DNA from: Rhodospirillum sp. UBA1311
Lineage (GTDB): Bacteria; Pseudomonadota; Alphaproteobacteria; Rhodospirillales; Rhodospirillaceae
Length of the DNA: 28,798 nt
Reading direction: 5' to 3'
Assembly (NCBI GenBank): GCA_002307145.1
Contig: DBTR01000103.1
Coordinates: forward strand, 6,458-35,255
The position numbers and the translations under genes are program-made. The notes beneath the pieces were generated by a model. The model was not told the origin of the DNA. It did not search any database and was given only the letters and a program-made list of their open reading frames with translations. Positions 22,334 through 28,798 of the stretch are shown in pieces. How positions within the stretch are numbered: the first letter of the stretch is position 1; the number at the start of each line of letters is the position of its first letter.

Positions 22334-22684
22334 ATGAACGCATGGATGATCGGGATGAGCTACGCGGGCGGCATGGTCGCGTGTTCCGCGTGGGCGGGCG
22401 AATGGGCGCGCCGCAAGGGCCTGAGCCCCAGGGTCTGGGGCGCGGCAGGCGCGGCCGCCGGGCCGGTGGCGCTGGCTGCCGTCGGCTTCTGGCGGGCGGA
22501 GGCGTCGCTTTGCCCCCACTGCCTCCAGCCGATGCGCTTCGAGCAGCGCTACTGCCCGAGCTGCCGTACCGCCGAACGGACGGAAACGGCGGAAATCGCT
22601 GCGCCGTCTCATGCCGTCCCGCGCGTCGGGTCGGACGTGCTTCTGACCCACGGCTATTTCGAGCCGACGCCGGTCGCGGCGTAA
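22334..22684 (+). CDS. Small membrane protein with a zinc-ribbon motif
   Basis: The function is not recognised. The 116-residue product has a hydrophobic N-terminal part: a possible helix at 6-20 and a clear one at about 36-52 (WGAAGAAAGPVALAAVGFW). A zinc-ribbon knuckle pair follows, CPHC...CPSC at about residues 60-77, and then a polar tail. Such a layout suggests a membrane-anchored zinc-ribbon domain facing the cytoplasm. The ATG at 22334 is preceded by AGGGAT. It lies 51 bp after cobC on the same strand and may be in its transcript. It ends 4 bp before the stop of the convergent ligase-like gene. It is likely a real gene because of the spaced Cys pairs and position. Confidence 0.7.
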   Translation: MNAWMIGMSYAGGMVACSAWAGEWARRKGLSPRVWGAAGAAAGPVALAAVGFWRAEASLCPHCLQPMRFEQRYCPSCRTAERTETAEIAAPSHAVPRVGSDVLLTHGYFEPTPVAA

Positions 22685-22688
22685 GGCT

Positions 22689-24353
22689 TCAGGCTTCGAG
22701 CGCCGCGCGCAGCCGCGCGCGGTGGACGCGGCCCTCGTCGGTGCGCGGAATCGCTTCGACGAACACGATCCGCCGCGGCAGGGCGTAGGGCGCAAGGCTC
22801 TGCGCCGCCTGTTCGAGGATATCGGCGGCGAGCAGGGCCTCGGCGGCGGCGTCGCCGCCCGGCACGTCCGGCTTCGCCACCACCGCTGCCACCACTTCCA
22901 CGTTTCCGTCCGGGGTTTCGAGCGCCAGCACCGCCGCGTCCGCCACCATCCGGTGGCGCGCCAGCACCCGCTCGATATCGTCGGGGAGAAAGCCCGAATC
23001 CGCATGCGGCAGGATGTCGTCGGCCTTGGCGACGAATCGGATGTCGGCGTTTTCGTCGATCCGCGCGATGTCGTCGGTGAGGAACCACTTGCCGACATAC
23101 TTGCGCCGCGCCCAGCGCGCCACGGCGCTCGGGCCGCCCTCCGCGCCGAGGCAGAGGCCGGGGTAGTCGCGCAGCACCGCGAGGGTGCCGACGCCGTCCA
23201 GCGCCACCGGAACCCCGTCGGCGTCGACGACGTCGAGGGTGATGCCGGGAACCGCGCGGCCGAGGCCGTTGGGGTCGGGCGTGGGGAACCATTGCGGATG
23301 GCTGGCGGCGACCGGTCCGGTCTCGGTTTCGCCGTAGAGCCGCCCGAGGGGAATGCCGAGGTCGTTGCGGCACCAGTCGTGCGCCCGGTCGGGCAGCCGC
23401 CCCCCGAGGCAGACGGCGGCCCGCAGCGCGAAGCTGTAATGCGCGCGCGGCTCGGGAAACTGGCGCAGCGCCTGGATCGCGCCGGGAGTGAGGAGCGCGA
23501 GGCGGACGCCGTGGCGGGCGATTCGCGCGATCCGGTCCTCGGCGCTGGCGGGGGTGTCGGGCGCGCCCATGGCGAGCACCGGAATCCCGAGCAGCCACGG
23601 CGCGAACAGGCCCGAGATCAGGCCCATCGGGTGCGAGGGCGGCGCGGCGCACCAGATCAGGTCGCCGGGGCTGGGGAGGTTCTCGAACGCCATCTCGATC
23701 GCCGGAAGGTGGGCGAGGATGGCGCGGTGCGCGTGACGGATCGCCTTCGGCGCGCCGGTGCGGCCCTGGCTGAACAGCAGGAACGCCGGATCGTTGGCGG
23801 CGGTGGCGACGGCGACGGCGGCTTCCGGAGCGGCATAGAGCGTCGCCCAGAAATCGGGGGCGTCGTCCAGCGGCGCGCCGACCGCGAGCAGCGCCGGTGC
23901 AGGATCGAGGCGGGCGATCGCGGCACGGGCGGCCTTGATCGCGGCGCGGTCGGCGACCACCACGCGCGGCCTGGCCACCGCCATCGCTGCGGCGAGCGCG
24001 GTGGGGCCCCACGCCGTGTCCATCGGCGCGATGCTCGCCCCGGCTTTCAGCGCCGCCAGGGCTGAGAGGGCGCACTCCGCGCCCTGCGGCAGGAGCGTCG
24101 CGACGGTGGCGCCGGGTTCGACCAGGAGGTTGGCGAACGCGGCGGCGAGCAGGTCGGAGAGGCGCTTGAGCGCCCCATAGCTGAAGTGGGCGGTGCTGCC
24201 GTCGGTCTGGCGGGCGATCAGCGCGGTGCGGTCGAGATCCGCGCCCGGGCGGCACTGGCGGTCGAGGCTGTCCACCGCGGCGTTGAACGCCTCGGGGATG
24301 TGCCAGCGAAAGGCGCGTCGGGATTCCTCGTAGGACTGCGCTCTCGGCAACAT
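22689..24353 (-). CDS. Acyl-adenylate-forming (AMP-dependent synthetase) homologue with altered core motifs
   Basis: The 554-residue product has the ANL superfamily fold (acyl/acetyl-CoA synthetases, NRPS adenylation domains). The phosphate loop FSQGRTGAPKA (194-204) deviates from the usual TSGTTGxPKG. LYGETETG (339-346) is the normal A5 motif. FLTDDIARID (424-433) replaces the usual TGD. VAKADDILPHADSGFLPDDIE (441-461) stands for the GRxDD hinge, with Lys in place of Arg. In the C-terminal PRTDEGRVHRARLR (536-549) the catalytic A10 lysine is Arg542. Adenylation as normally carried out is therefore doubtful. The gene starts 4 bp after the stop of the upstream TM1410-like gene, so both are in one operon. 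The best overall resemblance is to the acetyl/propionyl-CoA synthetase side of the family. Confidence 0.82.
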   Translation of the reverse strand: MLPRAQSYEESRRAFRWHIPEAFNAAVDSLDRQCRPGADLDRTALIARQTDGSTAHFSYGALKRLSDLLAAAFANLLVEPGATVATLLPQGAECALSALAALKAGASIAPMDTAWGPTALAAAMAVARPRVVVADRAAIKAARAAIARLDPAPALLAVGAPLDDAPDFWATLYAAPEAAVAVATAANDPAFLLFSQGRTGAPKAIRHAHRAILAHLPAIEMAFENLPSPGDLIWCAAPPSHPMGLISGLFAPWLLGIPVLAMGAPDTPASAEDRIARIARHGVRLALLTPGAIQALRQFPEPRAHYSFALRAAVCLGGRLPDRAHDWCRNDLGIPLGRLYGETETGPVAASHPQWFPTPDPNGLGRAVPGITLDVVDADGVPVALDGVGTLAVLRDYPGLCLGAEGGPSAVARWARRKYVGKWFLTDDIARIDENADIRFVAKADDILPHADSGFLPDDIERVLARHRMVADAAVLALETPDGNVEVVAAVVAKPDVPGGDAAAEALLAADILEQAAQSLAPYALPRRIVFVEAIPRTDEGRVHRARLRAALEA

Positions 24354-24357
24354 CGCG

Positions 24358-25482
24358 CTATTCCAGGATCAGTTCGTATTCGAAGCGATCGGCGGCGTTG
24401 AGCCCGTCGATCAGCACGCCGTCGAAGCCCAAGTCCATCAGGCCGACGAAGTACGCGCCGAGGATGGTCTTCCACTCCGGCAGCCAGTAGTTCGTGAGGA
24501 CGCCGTCGGCGGGGTTGGGCAGCGCCTCGCGCAGGAACGGCGTCTCGCCGATCCGCCACTCGCGCTTCCAATAATAGCGGTCGTCGCGTGCGGTGGTGAG
24601 GTTGATCTCGGCCAGTACGAGGCGGCGCGGCCCCATGAACTTGTACTGCATCGCGTGGACGTCGGCCTTGGTCAGCGGCTGGTCGGCGGTGAAGAAGGCG
24701 TCGACGATCAGGAGGTCGGCGTTGCTCTTGGCCACGGCTTCGAGCCAGTCCGCTTTCGCGCCGTAGGCGCGCGGGCTTCTGAGCCAGAAGGCGTTGCGGA
24801 CGTCGGCGAGGTTGGCGATCGCCTCCGAATTCTCGAACGGCGGGCGCTGCTTCGGCAGGATCTTCGGCGCGTCCGGCGTGCCCACCGCCAGCACCGACAG
24901 CGCGTGGTCGCGACGGCCCTTCTGCGCGAGGTCGGCGGCCGGAAGGGCGCAGGTGTCGAGGCTGACGATCGGCGTGCCGAGCTTGCGGATCGCGGCGATG
25001 CGCTTGGCGCGATCCTCGGCGGCCTTGAGTTCCGCCTGGGTCGGCGGCTTGGCGTCGGGCGCGGGCTTCGGTTTCGGGCAGTTGAGGTCGTCGAGCGCCA
25101 CCGCGTCGAAATCCTTGAGGATGCGGCGGAACGGACCGCCCGGGGCGTCGTCGGGCACCGGCTCGCGGTCGAGGTATTTCTTGTCGAGCAGGGAATTCAG
25201 CTGGATTTCCCAGGTGCTGGTGTGCATCAGCCCGAGGGGCTCGCGGCCGATCATCAGGAAATTGGGGTTGCGGCTCTCGGTGTATTGGCCGAGGCCGTCG
25301 ACCAGCACTCGCAGCTCCTCGCGCAGGCGCGGGATCTGCGCCGCTTTGAGCGGTTTGTCGCCAGGGGTGGGGGGCGTCAGCAGGCGTCCGTCGACGAACA
25401 CCTGGGCCGCGGCGGGCGTGGCGCAGCCGAGGATCAGCGCGAGAGCGCAAGCGGCGGGAAATGGGCGGAAGTACGGAAACAC
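24358..25482 (-). CDS. Exported TM1410/GH114-like protein
   Basis: The 374-residue product matches the TM1410 (DUF297) group of TIM-barrel glycoside-hydrolase-like proteins, related to GH114 endo-alpha-1,4-polygalactosaminidases. The C-terminal third carries the hallmarks: AEINLTTARDDRYYWKREW (291-309) and NYWLPEWKTILGAYF (331-345) followed by GFDGVLIDGLNAADRFEYE (352-370). Conserved acids there include Glu292, Glu336 and Asp359. The N-terminus has a signal sequence. It could be cut by signal peptidase I (AAAQ, near 27) or, since ILGC ends at Cys20, be a lipoprotein. The middle holds a charged, Pro/Lys-rich insertion (about 135-165). The GTG at 25482 is chosen because it begins the signal peptide and has GGAG 9 nt upstream. 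The substrate is unknown. The ligase homologue follows 4 bp later. Confidence 0.8.
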   Translation of the reverse strand: MFPYFRPFPAACALALILGCATPAAAQVFVDGRLLTPPTPGDKPLKAAQIPRLREELRVLVDGLGQYTESRNPNFLMIGREPLGLMHTSTWEIQLNSLLDKKYLDREPVPDDAPGGPFRRILKDFDAVALDDLNCPKPKPAPDAKPPTQAELKAAEDRAKRIAAIRKLGTPIVSLDTCALPAADLAQKGRRDHALSVLAVGTPDAPKILPKQRPPFENSEAIANLADVRNAFWLRSPRAYGAKADWLEAVAKSNADLLIVDAFFTADQPLTKADVHAMQYKFMGPRRLVLAEINLTTARDDRYYWKREWRIGETPFLREALPNPADGVLTNYWLPEWKTILGAYFVGLMDLGFDGVLIDGLNAADRFEYELILE

Positions 25483-25587
25483 CGGTCGGAACTCCGTCGA
25501 GCGGTCAACGGCGAGGCCACGCGGAACCCGGGCCTCCCGGCCAAAACCATAGACGCAGCCCCTTAACAAAGCGATAAAAACCGCCGC

Positions 25588-26109
25588 TCAGGCGCGCGCG
25601 AAGCGGCTCCGCACGATGCCGCCGTAGGGCGCGAGCATGAGCAGCGCCATGCCGATCTTGACCGCGAAGTCGCCCATCGCCCAGGTCGTCCAGGGCAGGC
25701 CCGACCCGGCGAAGGCGATCGAAAAGAACATCGCCGTGTCGATCGCCGAGCCCAGCACCGAGGAGGCGAGCGGCGCCTGCCACCAGGAGCGTCGGCGCAG
25801 GCGGTTGAACACCGTGACGTCGAGGAGCTGTGCCGCGAGGAACGCCGCGCCCGAGGCGAAAGCGATGCGGGGCGCGCTCAAGGCCGCCGAGATCGCCACC
25901 GCGAAGACGAAGCCCCAGCGCACGATCCGCCGCGCCGCCACCGGCCCGTGGGTGCGGTTGGTGAGATCGGTGACGAAGAACGCCGCCGGATAGGTGAGCG
26001 CGCCCCAGGTCAGCCAGTCGTTGAGCGGATACTGGACGAGAATGTTGGAGACCACCACCACCACGATCATCGCGGCGACGGGCAGGGCGAGGGTGCGGAG
26101 CCGGGTCAC
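25588..26109 (-). CDS. VUT/YhhQ-family queuosine-precursor transporter
   Basis: This inner-membrane protein belongs to the VUT (DUF165, YhhQ) family. YhhQ of Escherichia coli imports queuine precursors (preQ0/preQ1) for tRNA queuosine. The 173-residue product is on the short side for the family. It has about five hydrophobic segments and the motif VSNILVQYPLNDWLTWGALTYPAAFFVTDLTNRTHGP (20-56), followed by LLDVTVFNRLRRRSWWQAPLASSVLGSAIDTAMFF, both typical. The start is GTG at 26109 with AAGGA about 11 nt upstream. It is co-oriented with, and 105 bp upstream of, the TM1410-like gene. Substrate assignment rests on the family. queC, queE, queF or tgt genes are not in the window. Confidence 0.87.
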   Translation of the reverse strand: MTRLRTLALPVAAMIVVVVVSNILVQYPLNDWLTWGALTYPAAFFVTDLTNRTHGPVAARRIVRWGFVFAVAISAALSAPRIAFASGAAFLAAQLLDVTVFNRLRRRSWWQAPLASSVLGSAIDTAMFFSIAFAGSGLPWTTWAMGDFAVKIGMALLMLAPYGGIVRSRFARA

Positions 26110-26336
26110 TGGGCCGAAGTCCTTCTTTATCGAAACGCGCGCATGTCAAGCCTGCCGGGTCTCTGCGGAAACCGGGCATGCAGGGCGGAAACAATCATGA
26201 AACCCCGGTGCTGTCCAGCGGAATAGCTTCGCCGGATTTGCGCGCCGGTGTTGCGGAAAGCGGGCGTTTGGCGCTACCTTGGGCGCGACCATCCGGAAGC
26301 GTAACGATCGGGTGGCGCGGGGGAATTTTGAGCAGC

Positions 26337-27131
26337 GTGACAGACGATAAGACCGCCCATGTGGTCGTGGTCGGCAACGAAAAGGGCGGCACCGGCAAGT
26401 CCACCATCGCCATGCATATGGCGGTCGCGTTCGCCAATGCGGGCGGCCGGGTGGGCGTGATCGACCTCGACCCGCGCCAGCGCTCGGTGTCGCGCTTCGT
26501 CGAGAACCGTCTCGAAACGGCGCGGAAGACCGGCGTCGATTTGAAAGCGCCGACGGTCTATCCGATGGCGGGGCAAAGCATCGAGGAGCTCGCCGAGCTG
26601 GCGATGGCCGCGATCCGTGTCGAGGATCTGGTGATCATCGACACCCCGGGCTCGGCCACCGACCTTTCGAAGGCCGGGCACGTCTTCGCCGACACCCTGA
26701 TCACCCCCTTGAACGACAGCTTCATCGACCTCGACGTGCTCGGCCGCGTCGACCCCGACACCTACAAGGTGCTGCGCCCGAGCCACTACGCCGAACTGGT
26801 GTGGGAGACGCGCAAGGAGCGCGCCATGGCCAATCGCCTGCCGCTGCGCTGGTTCGTCCTGCGCAACCGCCTCTCCCACGTCGACGCGCGCAACAAGCGC
26901 GCGATGGAGGAGGCGATCGCCGCGCTCTCCGCCCGGATCGGCTTCACCCCGGTGGCGGGGCTGGGCGAGCGGGTGATCTATCGCGAACTGTTCCTCTCCG
27001 GCCTGACCCTGCTCGACGTCCGCACGCCGGGCGTGGCAATTGATTTGTCGGTTTCCCATATAGCGGCGAGACAGGAGCTTCGCGCTCTTTTCAATGCCGT
27101 CGGCTTTACCGATATAATTGCAGCGGTCTAA
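26337..27131 (+). CDS. mipZ: Division-plane positioning ATPase MipZ
   Basis: MipZ is a ParA/MinD-superfamily ATPase of alphaproteobacteria. It binds ParB near the origin, forms a bipolar gradient and inhibits FtsZ so that division occurs at midcell. From GTG at 26337 the product is 264 residues. It has the deviant Walker A KGGTGKST (17-24), VIDLDPRQRSVSRFVENR (41-58), IIDTPGSATDL (100-110) and TPLNDSFIDLDVLGRVDP (123-140). RWFVLRNRLSHVDARNK and GERVIYRELFLSGLTLLDV, in the C-terminal half, are MipZ-specific blocks. A TTG at 26328 with GGGGGA nearby would add three residues and is nearly as plausible. The frame stays open further upstream, but those codons lack conserved sequence. Its ParB partner is not in the window. 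Confidence 0.94.
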   Translation: MTDDKTAHVVVVGNEKGGTGKSTIAMHMAVAFANAGGRVGVIDLDPRQRSVSRFVENRLETARKTGVDLKAPTVYPMAGQSIEELAELAMAAIRVEDLVIIDTPGSATDLSKAGHVFADTLITPLNDSFIDLDVLGRVDPDTYKVLRPSHYAELVWETRKERAMANRLPLRWFVLRNRLSHVDARNKRAMEEAIAALSARIGFTPVAGLGERVIYRELFLSGLTLLDVRTPGVAIDLSVSHIAARQELRALFNAVGFTDIIAAV

Positions 27132-27240
27132 TCCTCGAATTTGTCACTGGCCGGGCCTGGACTTCCCTGCGCGCCCGTGCTTAAACCCCGTTCACCCGCG
27201 TCGTTTTCGGCGGAATTCAACAAACAGTTGGAGGCAGTTC

Positions 27241-28113
27241 ATGGGTCATCGCGTACGCAAGGCAGTGTTTCCGGTCGGCGGTTTGGGGACGCGCTTCCTG
27301 CCCGCGACCAAGGTGATGCCGAAGGAAATGCTGACCGTGGTCGACAAGCCGTTGATCCAGTACGCGGTCGAGGAAGCCGCCGCCGCCGGATGCGAGCATT
27401 TCGTCTTCGTCACCGCGCGCGGCAAGGGCGCCCTTGAGGACCACTTCGACGCGGCGCCCGACCTTGAGCGCCAGTTGGAGGAAAAGCACAAGGACGAGGC
27501 CCTCGACGCGGTGCGGAAATACCTGCCGAAGACCGGCCAGATCAGCTACGTCCGCCAGACCAACCCGCTCGGCCTCGGCCACGCGGTGTGGTGCGCGCGC
27601 CACATCGTCGGCAACGAGCCGTTCGCGGTGCTGCTGCCCGACGACCTGATCCTCGCCGATATCCCCTGCCTCAAGCAGATGGCCGACGTCTACGAAACCG
27701 TGGGCGGCCACCTCGTCGCTTCGGAAGACGTGCCGCGCGCGCACACCCAGCGCTACGGCATCCTCGACGTCGAGACCGACGACGGCAAGCTCGCCAAGGC
27801 CAAGGGCCTGGTGGAAAAGCCGAAACCGGAAGACGCGCCGTCGACCCTGTCGATCATCGGCCGCTACATTCTCGACCCGGTGGTGTTCACGCCGCTGGAC
27901 AAGGGCGTGCGCGGCGCGGGTAATGAGATTCAGCTCACCGACGCGATGGCGGTGACGATGAGCATGGTGCCGTTCCACGGCCTGCGCTTCGTCGGCAAGC
28001 GCTTCGACTGCGGCGACAAGGTCGGCTTCGTCGAGGCCAACGTCGCATTCGCGCTGAAGCGCCCGGACATGGAGGCGCAGGTTCGCGCCGCACTGAAAAC
28101 CCTGCTGGCCTGA
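27241..28113 (+). CDS. galU: UTP-glucose-1-phosphate uridylyltransferase
   Basis: GalU makes UDP-glucose from UTP and glucose-1-phosphate for polysaccharide and glycolipid synthesis. The 290-residue product is the normal length. It begins RKAVFPVGGLGTRFLPATKVMPKEMLTVVDKPLIQY, the nucleotide-binding signature. It continues with TARGKGALEDHFD, QTNPLGLGHAVWCAR, LLPDDLI, GLVEKPKP and GNEIQLTDAM, all standard for bacterial GalU. The ATG at 27241 has GGAGG at 27230-27234, 6 nt upstream. The upstream gap from mipZ is 109 bp without a clear terminator. UDP-glucose dehydrogenase follows 30 bp downstream and uses its product, so the pair forms a sugar-nucleotide operon. Confidence 0.97.
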   Translation: MGHRVRKAVFPVGGLGTRFLPATKVMPKEMLTVVDKPLIQYAVEEAAAAGCEHFVFVTARGKGALEDHFDAAPDLERQLEEKHKDEALDAVRKYLPKTGQISYVRQTNPLGLGHAVWCARHIVGNEPFAVLLPDDLILADIPCLKQMADVYETVGGHLVASEDVPRAHTQRYGILDVETDDGKLAKAKGLVEKPKPEDAPSTLSIIGRYILDPVVFTPLDKGVRGAGNEIQLTDAMAVTMSMVPFHGLRFVGKRFDCGDKVGFVEANVAFALKRPDMEAQVRAALKTLLA

Positions 28114-28143
28114 CGCCAGACCCATTCCTAGGAGGGATCGCAT

Positions 28144-28798
28144 ATGCGGATCGCGATGATTGGAACCGGCTACGTCGGGCTGGTGTCGGGAACCTGTTTT
28201 TCCGAATTCGGCGTCGACGTGGTCTGCGTCGACAAGGACATTGCCAAGATCGAACGCCTGAACGCGGGTGAGATTCCGATCTTCGAGCCCGGCCTCGACG
28301 CTCTCGTCGCCTCCAACGTCAAGGCGGGGCGGCTGTCGTTCTCCACCGATCTCGCGAGTGCGGTGAAGGGTGCGGATGCGGTGTTCATCGCCGTCGGCAC
28401 GCCGTCGCGCCGCGGCGACGGCCACGCCGACCTCTCCTACGTCTACGCCGCCGCCGAGGAGATCGCCCACGCGATCACCGGCTACACCGTGGTGGTGACC
28501 AAGTCGACGGTGCCGGTCGGCACCGGCCGCGAGGTCGAGGCGATCATCCGCAAGATCCGCCCCGACGTCGACGTCGTCTCGAATCCGGAGTTCCTCCGCG
28601 AGGGTTCGGCGATCAACGACTTCATGCGCCCCGACCGCGTCGTCATCGGCACCGATTCCGAGCGCGCGCGGGAAGTCATGCGCCAGCTCTACCGCGTGCT
28701 CTACCTGATCGAAAAGCCGATCGTGTTCACCAACCGCGAAACCTCCGAGCTGATCAAGTACGCGGGTAACGCCTTCCTCGCGATGAAGATCACCTTCA
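28144..28798 (+). CDS. ugd: UDP-glucose 6-dehydrogenase, N-terminal part
   Basis: Ugd oxidises UDP-glucose twice with NAD+ to UDP-glucuronate, a precursor of exopolysaccharide and lipid-A sugars. The gene runs off the window after 218 codons. The visible part has the NAD-binding GTGYVG (7-12), IFEPGL (46-51), VFIAVGTPSRRGDGHADLSYV (80-100), KSTVPVGT (120-127), NPEFLREGSAI (147-157) and SELIKYAGNAFLAMKI (201-216) with active-site Lys205. The catalytic cysteine would lie beyond the edge. The ATG at 28144 has a strong AGGAGGG at 28130-28136, 7 nt upstream. It follows galU, whose product it consumes. Confidence 0.96.
   Translation, partial: MRIAMIGTGYVGLVSGTCFSEFGVDVVCVDKDIAKIERLNAGEIPIFEPGLDALVASNVKAGRLSFSTDLASAVKGADAVFIAVGTPSRRGDGHADLSYVYAAAEEIAHAITGYTVVVTKSTVPVGTGREVEAIIRKIRPDVDVVSNPEFLREGSAINDFMRPDRVVIGTDSERAREVMRQLYRVLYLIEKPIVFTNRETSELIKYAGNAFLAMKITF

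Noticed and set aside
25576..25594. A possible terminator at the end of the VUT transporter gene (CGCC/GGCG plus an A/T-run)
   Set aside because: The stem is only 4 bp and overlaps the stop codon, too weak to call.
26178..26336. N-terminal extension of MipZ by 53 codons
   Set aside because: The residues match nothing in MipZ, whose proteins start directly before VVVGNEKGG, and the region is the divergent gap with the VUT gene.
1..28798. CRISPR arrays, insertion sequences, phage or toxin-antitoxin genes
   Set aside because: No spaced direct repeats, transposase motifs, terminal repeats with target duplications or matching gene pairs were seen on either strand.

Overview
This is a GC-rich window (G/C dominates third codon positions) from a bacterial chromosome, most probably an alphaproteobacterium of the Rhodospirillales type. 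The evidence is the gene order secY-adk-rpsM-rpsK-rpoA-rplQ followed by degP-rarA-crcB-rluC and an ATP12-type F1 assembly chaperone, plus a MipZ division-site ATPase, which is an alphaproteobacterial protein. No insertion sequence, phage gene, CRISPR array, rRNA or origin is visible. The window starts inside secY and ends inside ugd.

Layout. 1-3915: end of the ribosomal-protein/RNA polymerase alpha operon (SecY, adenylate kinase, S13, S11, RpoA, L17). It contains a near-consensus sigma70 promoter before rpsM, a TTG start on rpsM, a very long stem-loop between rpsK and rpoA, and a strong terminator after rplQ. 3935-8214: a tightly packed quality-control, repair and RNA-modification operon (DegP/HtrA protease, RarA, the CrcB fluoride channel, an RluC-type pseudouridine synthase) ending in a two-way terminator. 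8237-12390: a leftward DASS/SLC13 dicarboxylate transporter and a rightward AsmA-family protein, separated by a 500-bp gene-free region with an AT-rich core. 12414-14538: ATP12 chaperone, acylphosphatase and PurU, closed by a perfect two-way terminator.

14543-16996: a leftward pair of a LuxR-type regulator without a neighbouring synthase gene and an acyltransferase-3 membrane enzyme. A lux/las-box-like palindrome lies in the gap between them, in front of the acyltransferase. A small two-helix membrane protein follows. 17058-21020: LipB, tRNA-Leu(GAG), the Mg2+ transporter MgtE and an unrecognised 483-residue protein. 21242-22684: CobC/CobD-type aminotransferase-fold decarboxylase of cobalamin synthesis, with a small membrane-anchored zinc-ribbon protein. 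22689-25482: a two-gene leftward operon coding for an exported TM1410/GH114-like protein and an acyl-adenylate-forming enzyme homologue whose usual catalytic lysine is arginine. 25588-28798: a VUT/YhhQ-type queuosine-precursor transporter, MipZ, GalU and the start of UDP-glucose dehydrogenase. GalU and Ugd act in succession to make UDP-glucose and then UDP-glucuronate for envelope polysaccharides.

Most of the window is conserved housekeeping content. The places worth a second look are the LuxR/lux-box/acyltransferase unit, the degenerate ligase coupled to the TM1410-like protein, the rpsK-rpoA stem-loop, the TTG starts, the weak cobalamin-riboswitch-like block before cobC, and the unrecognised 483-residue protein.
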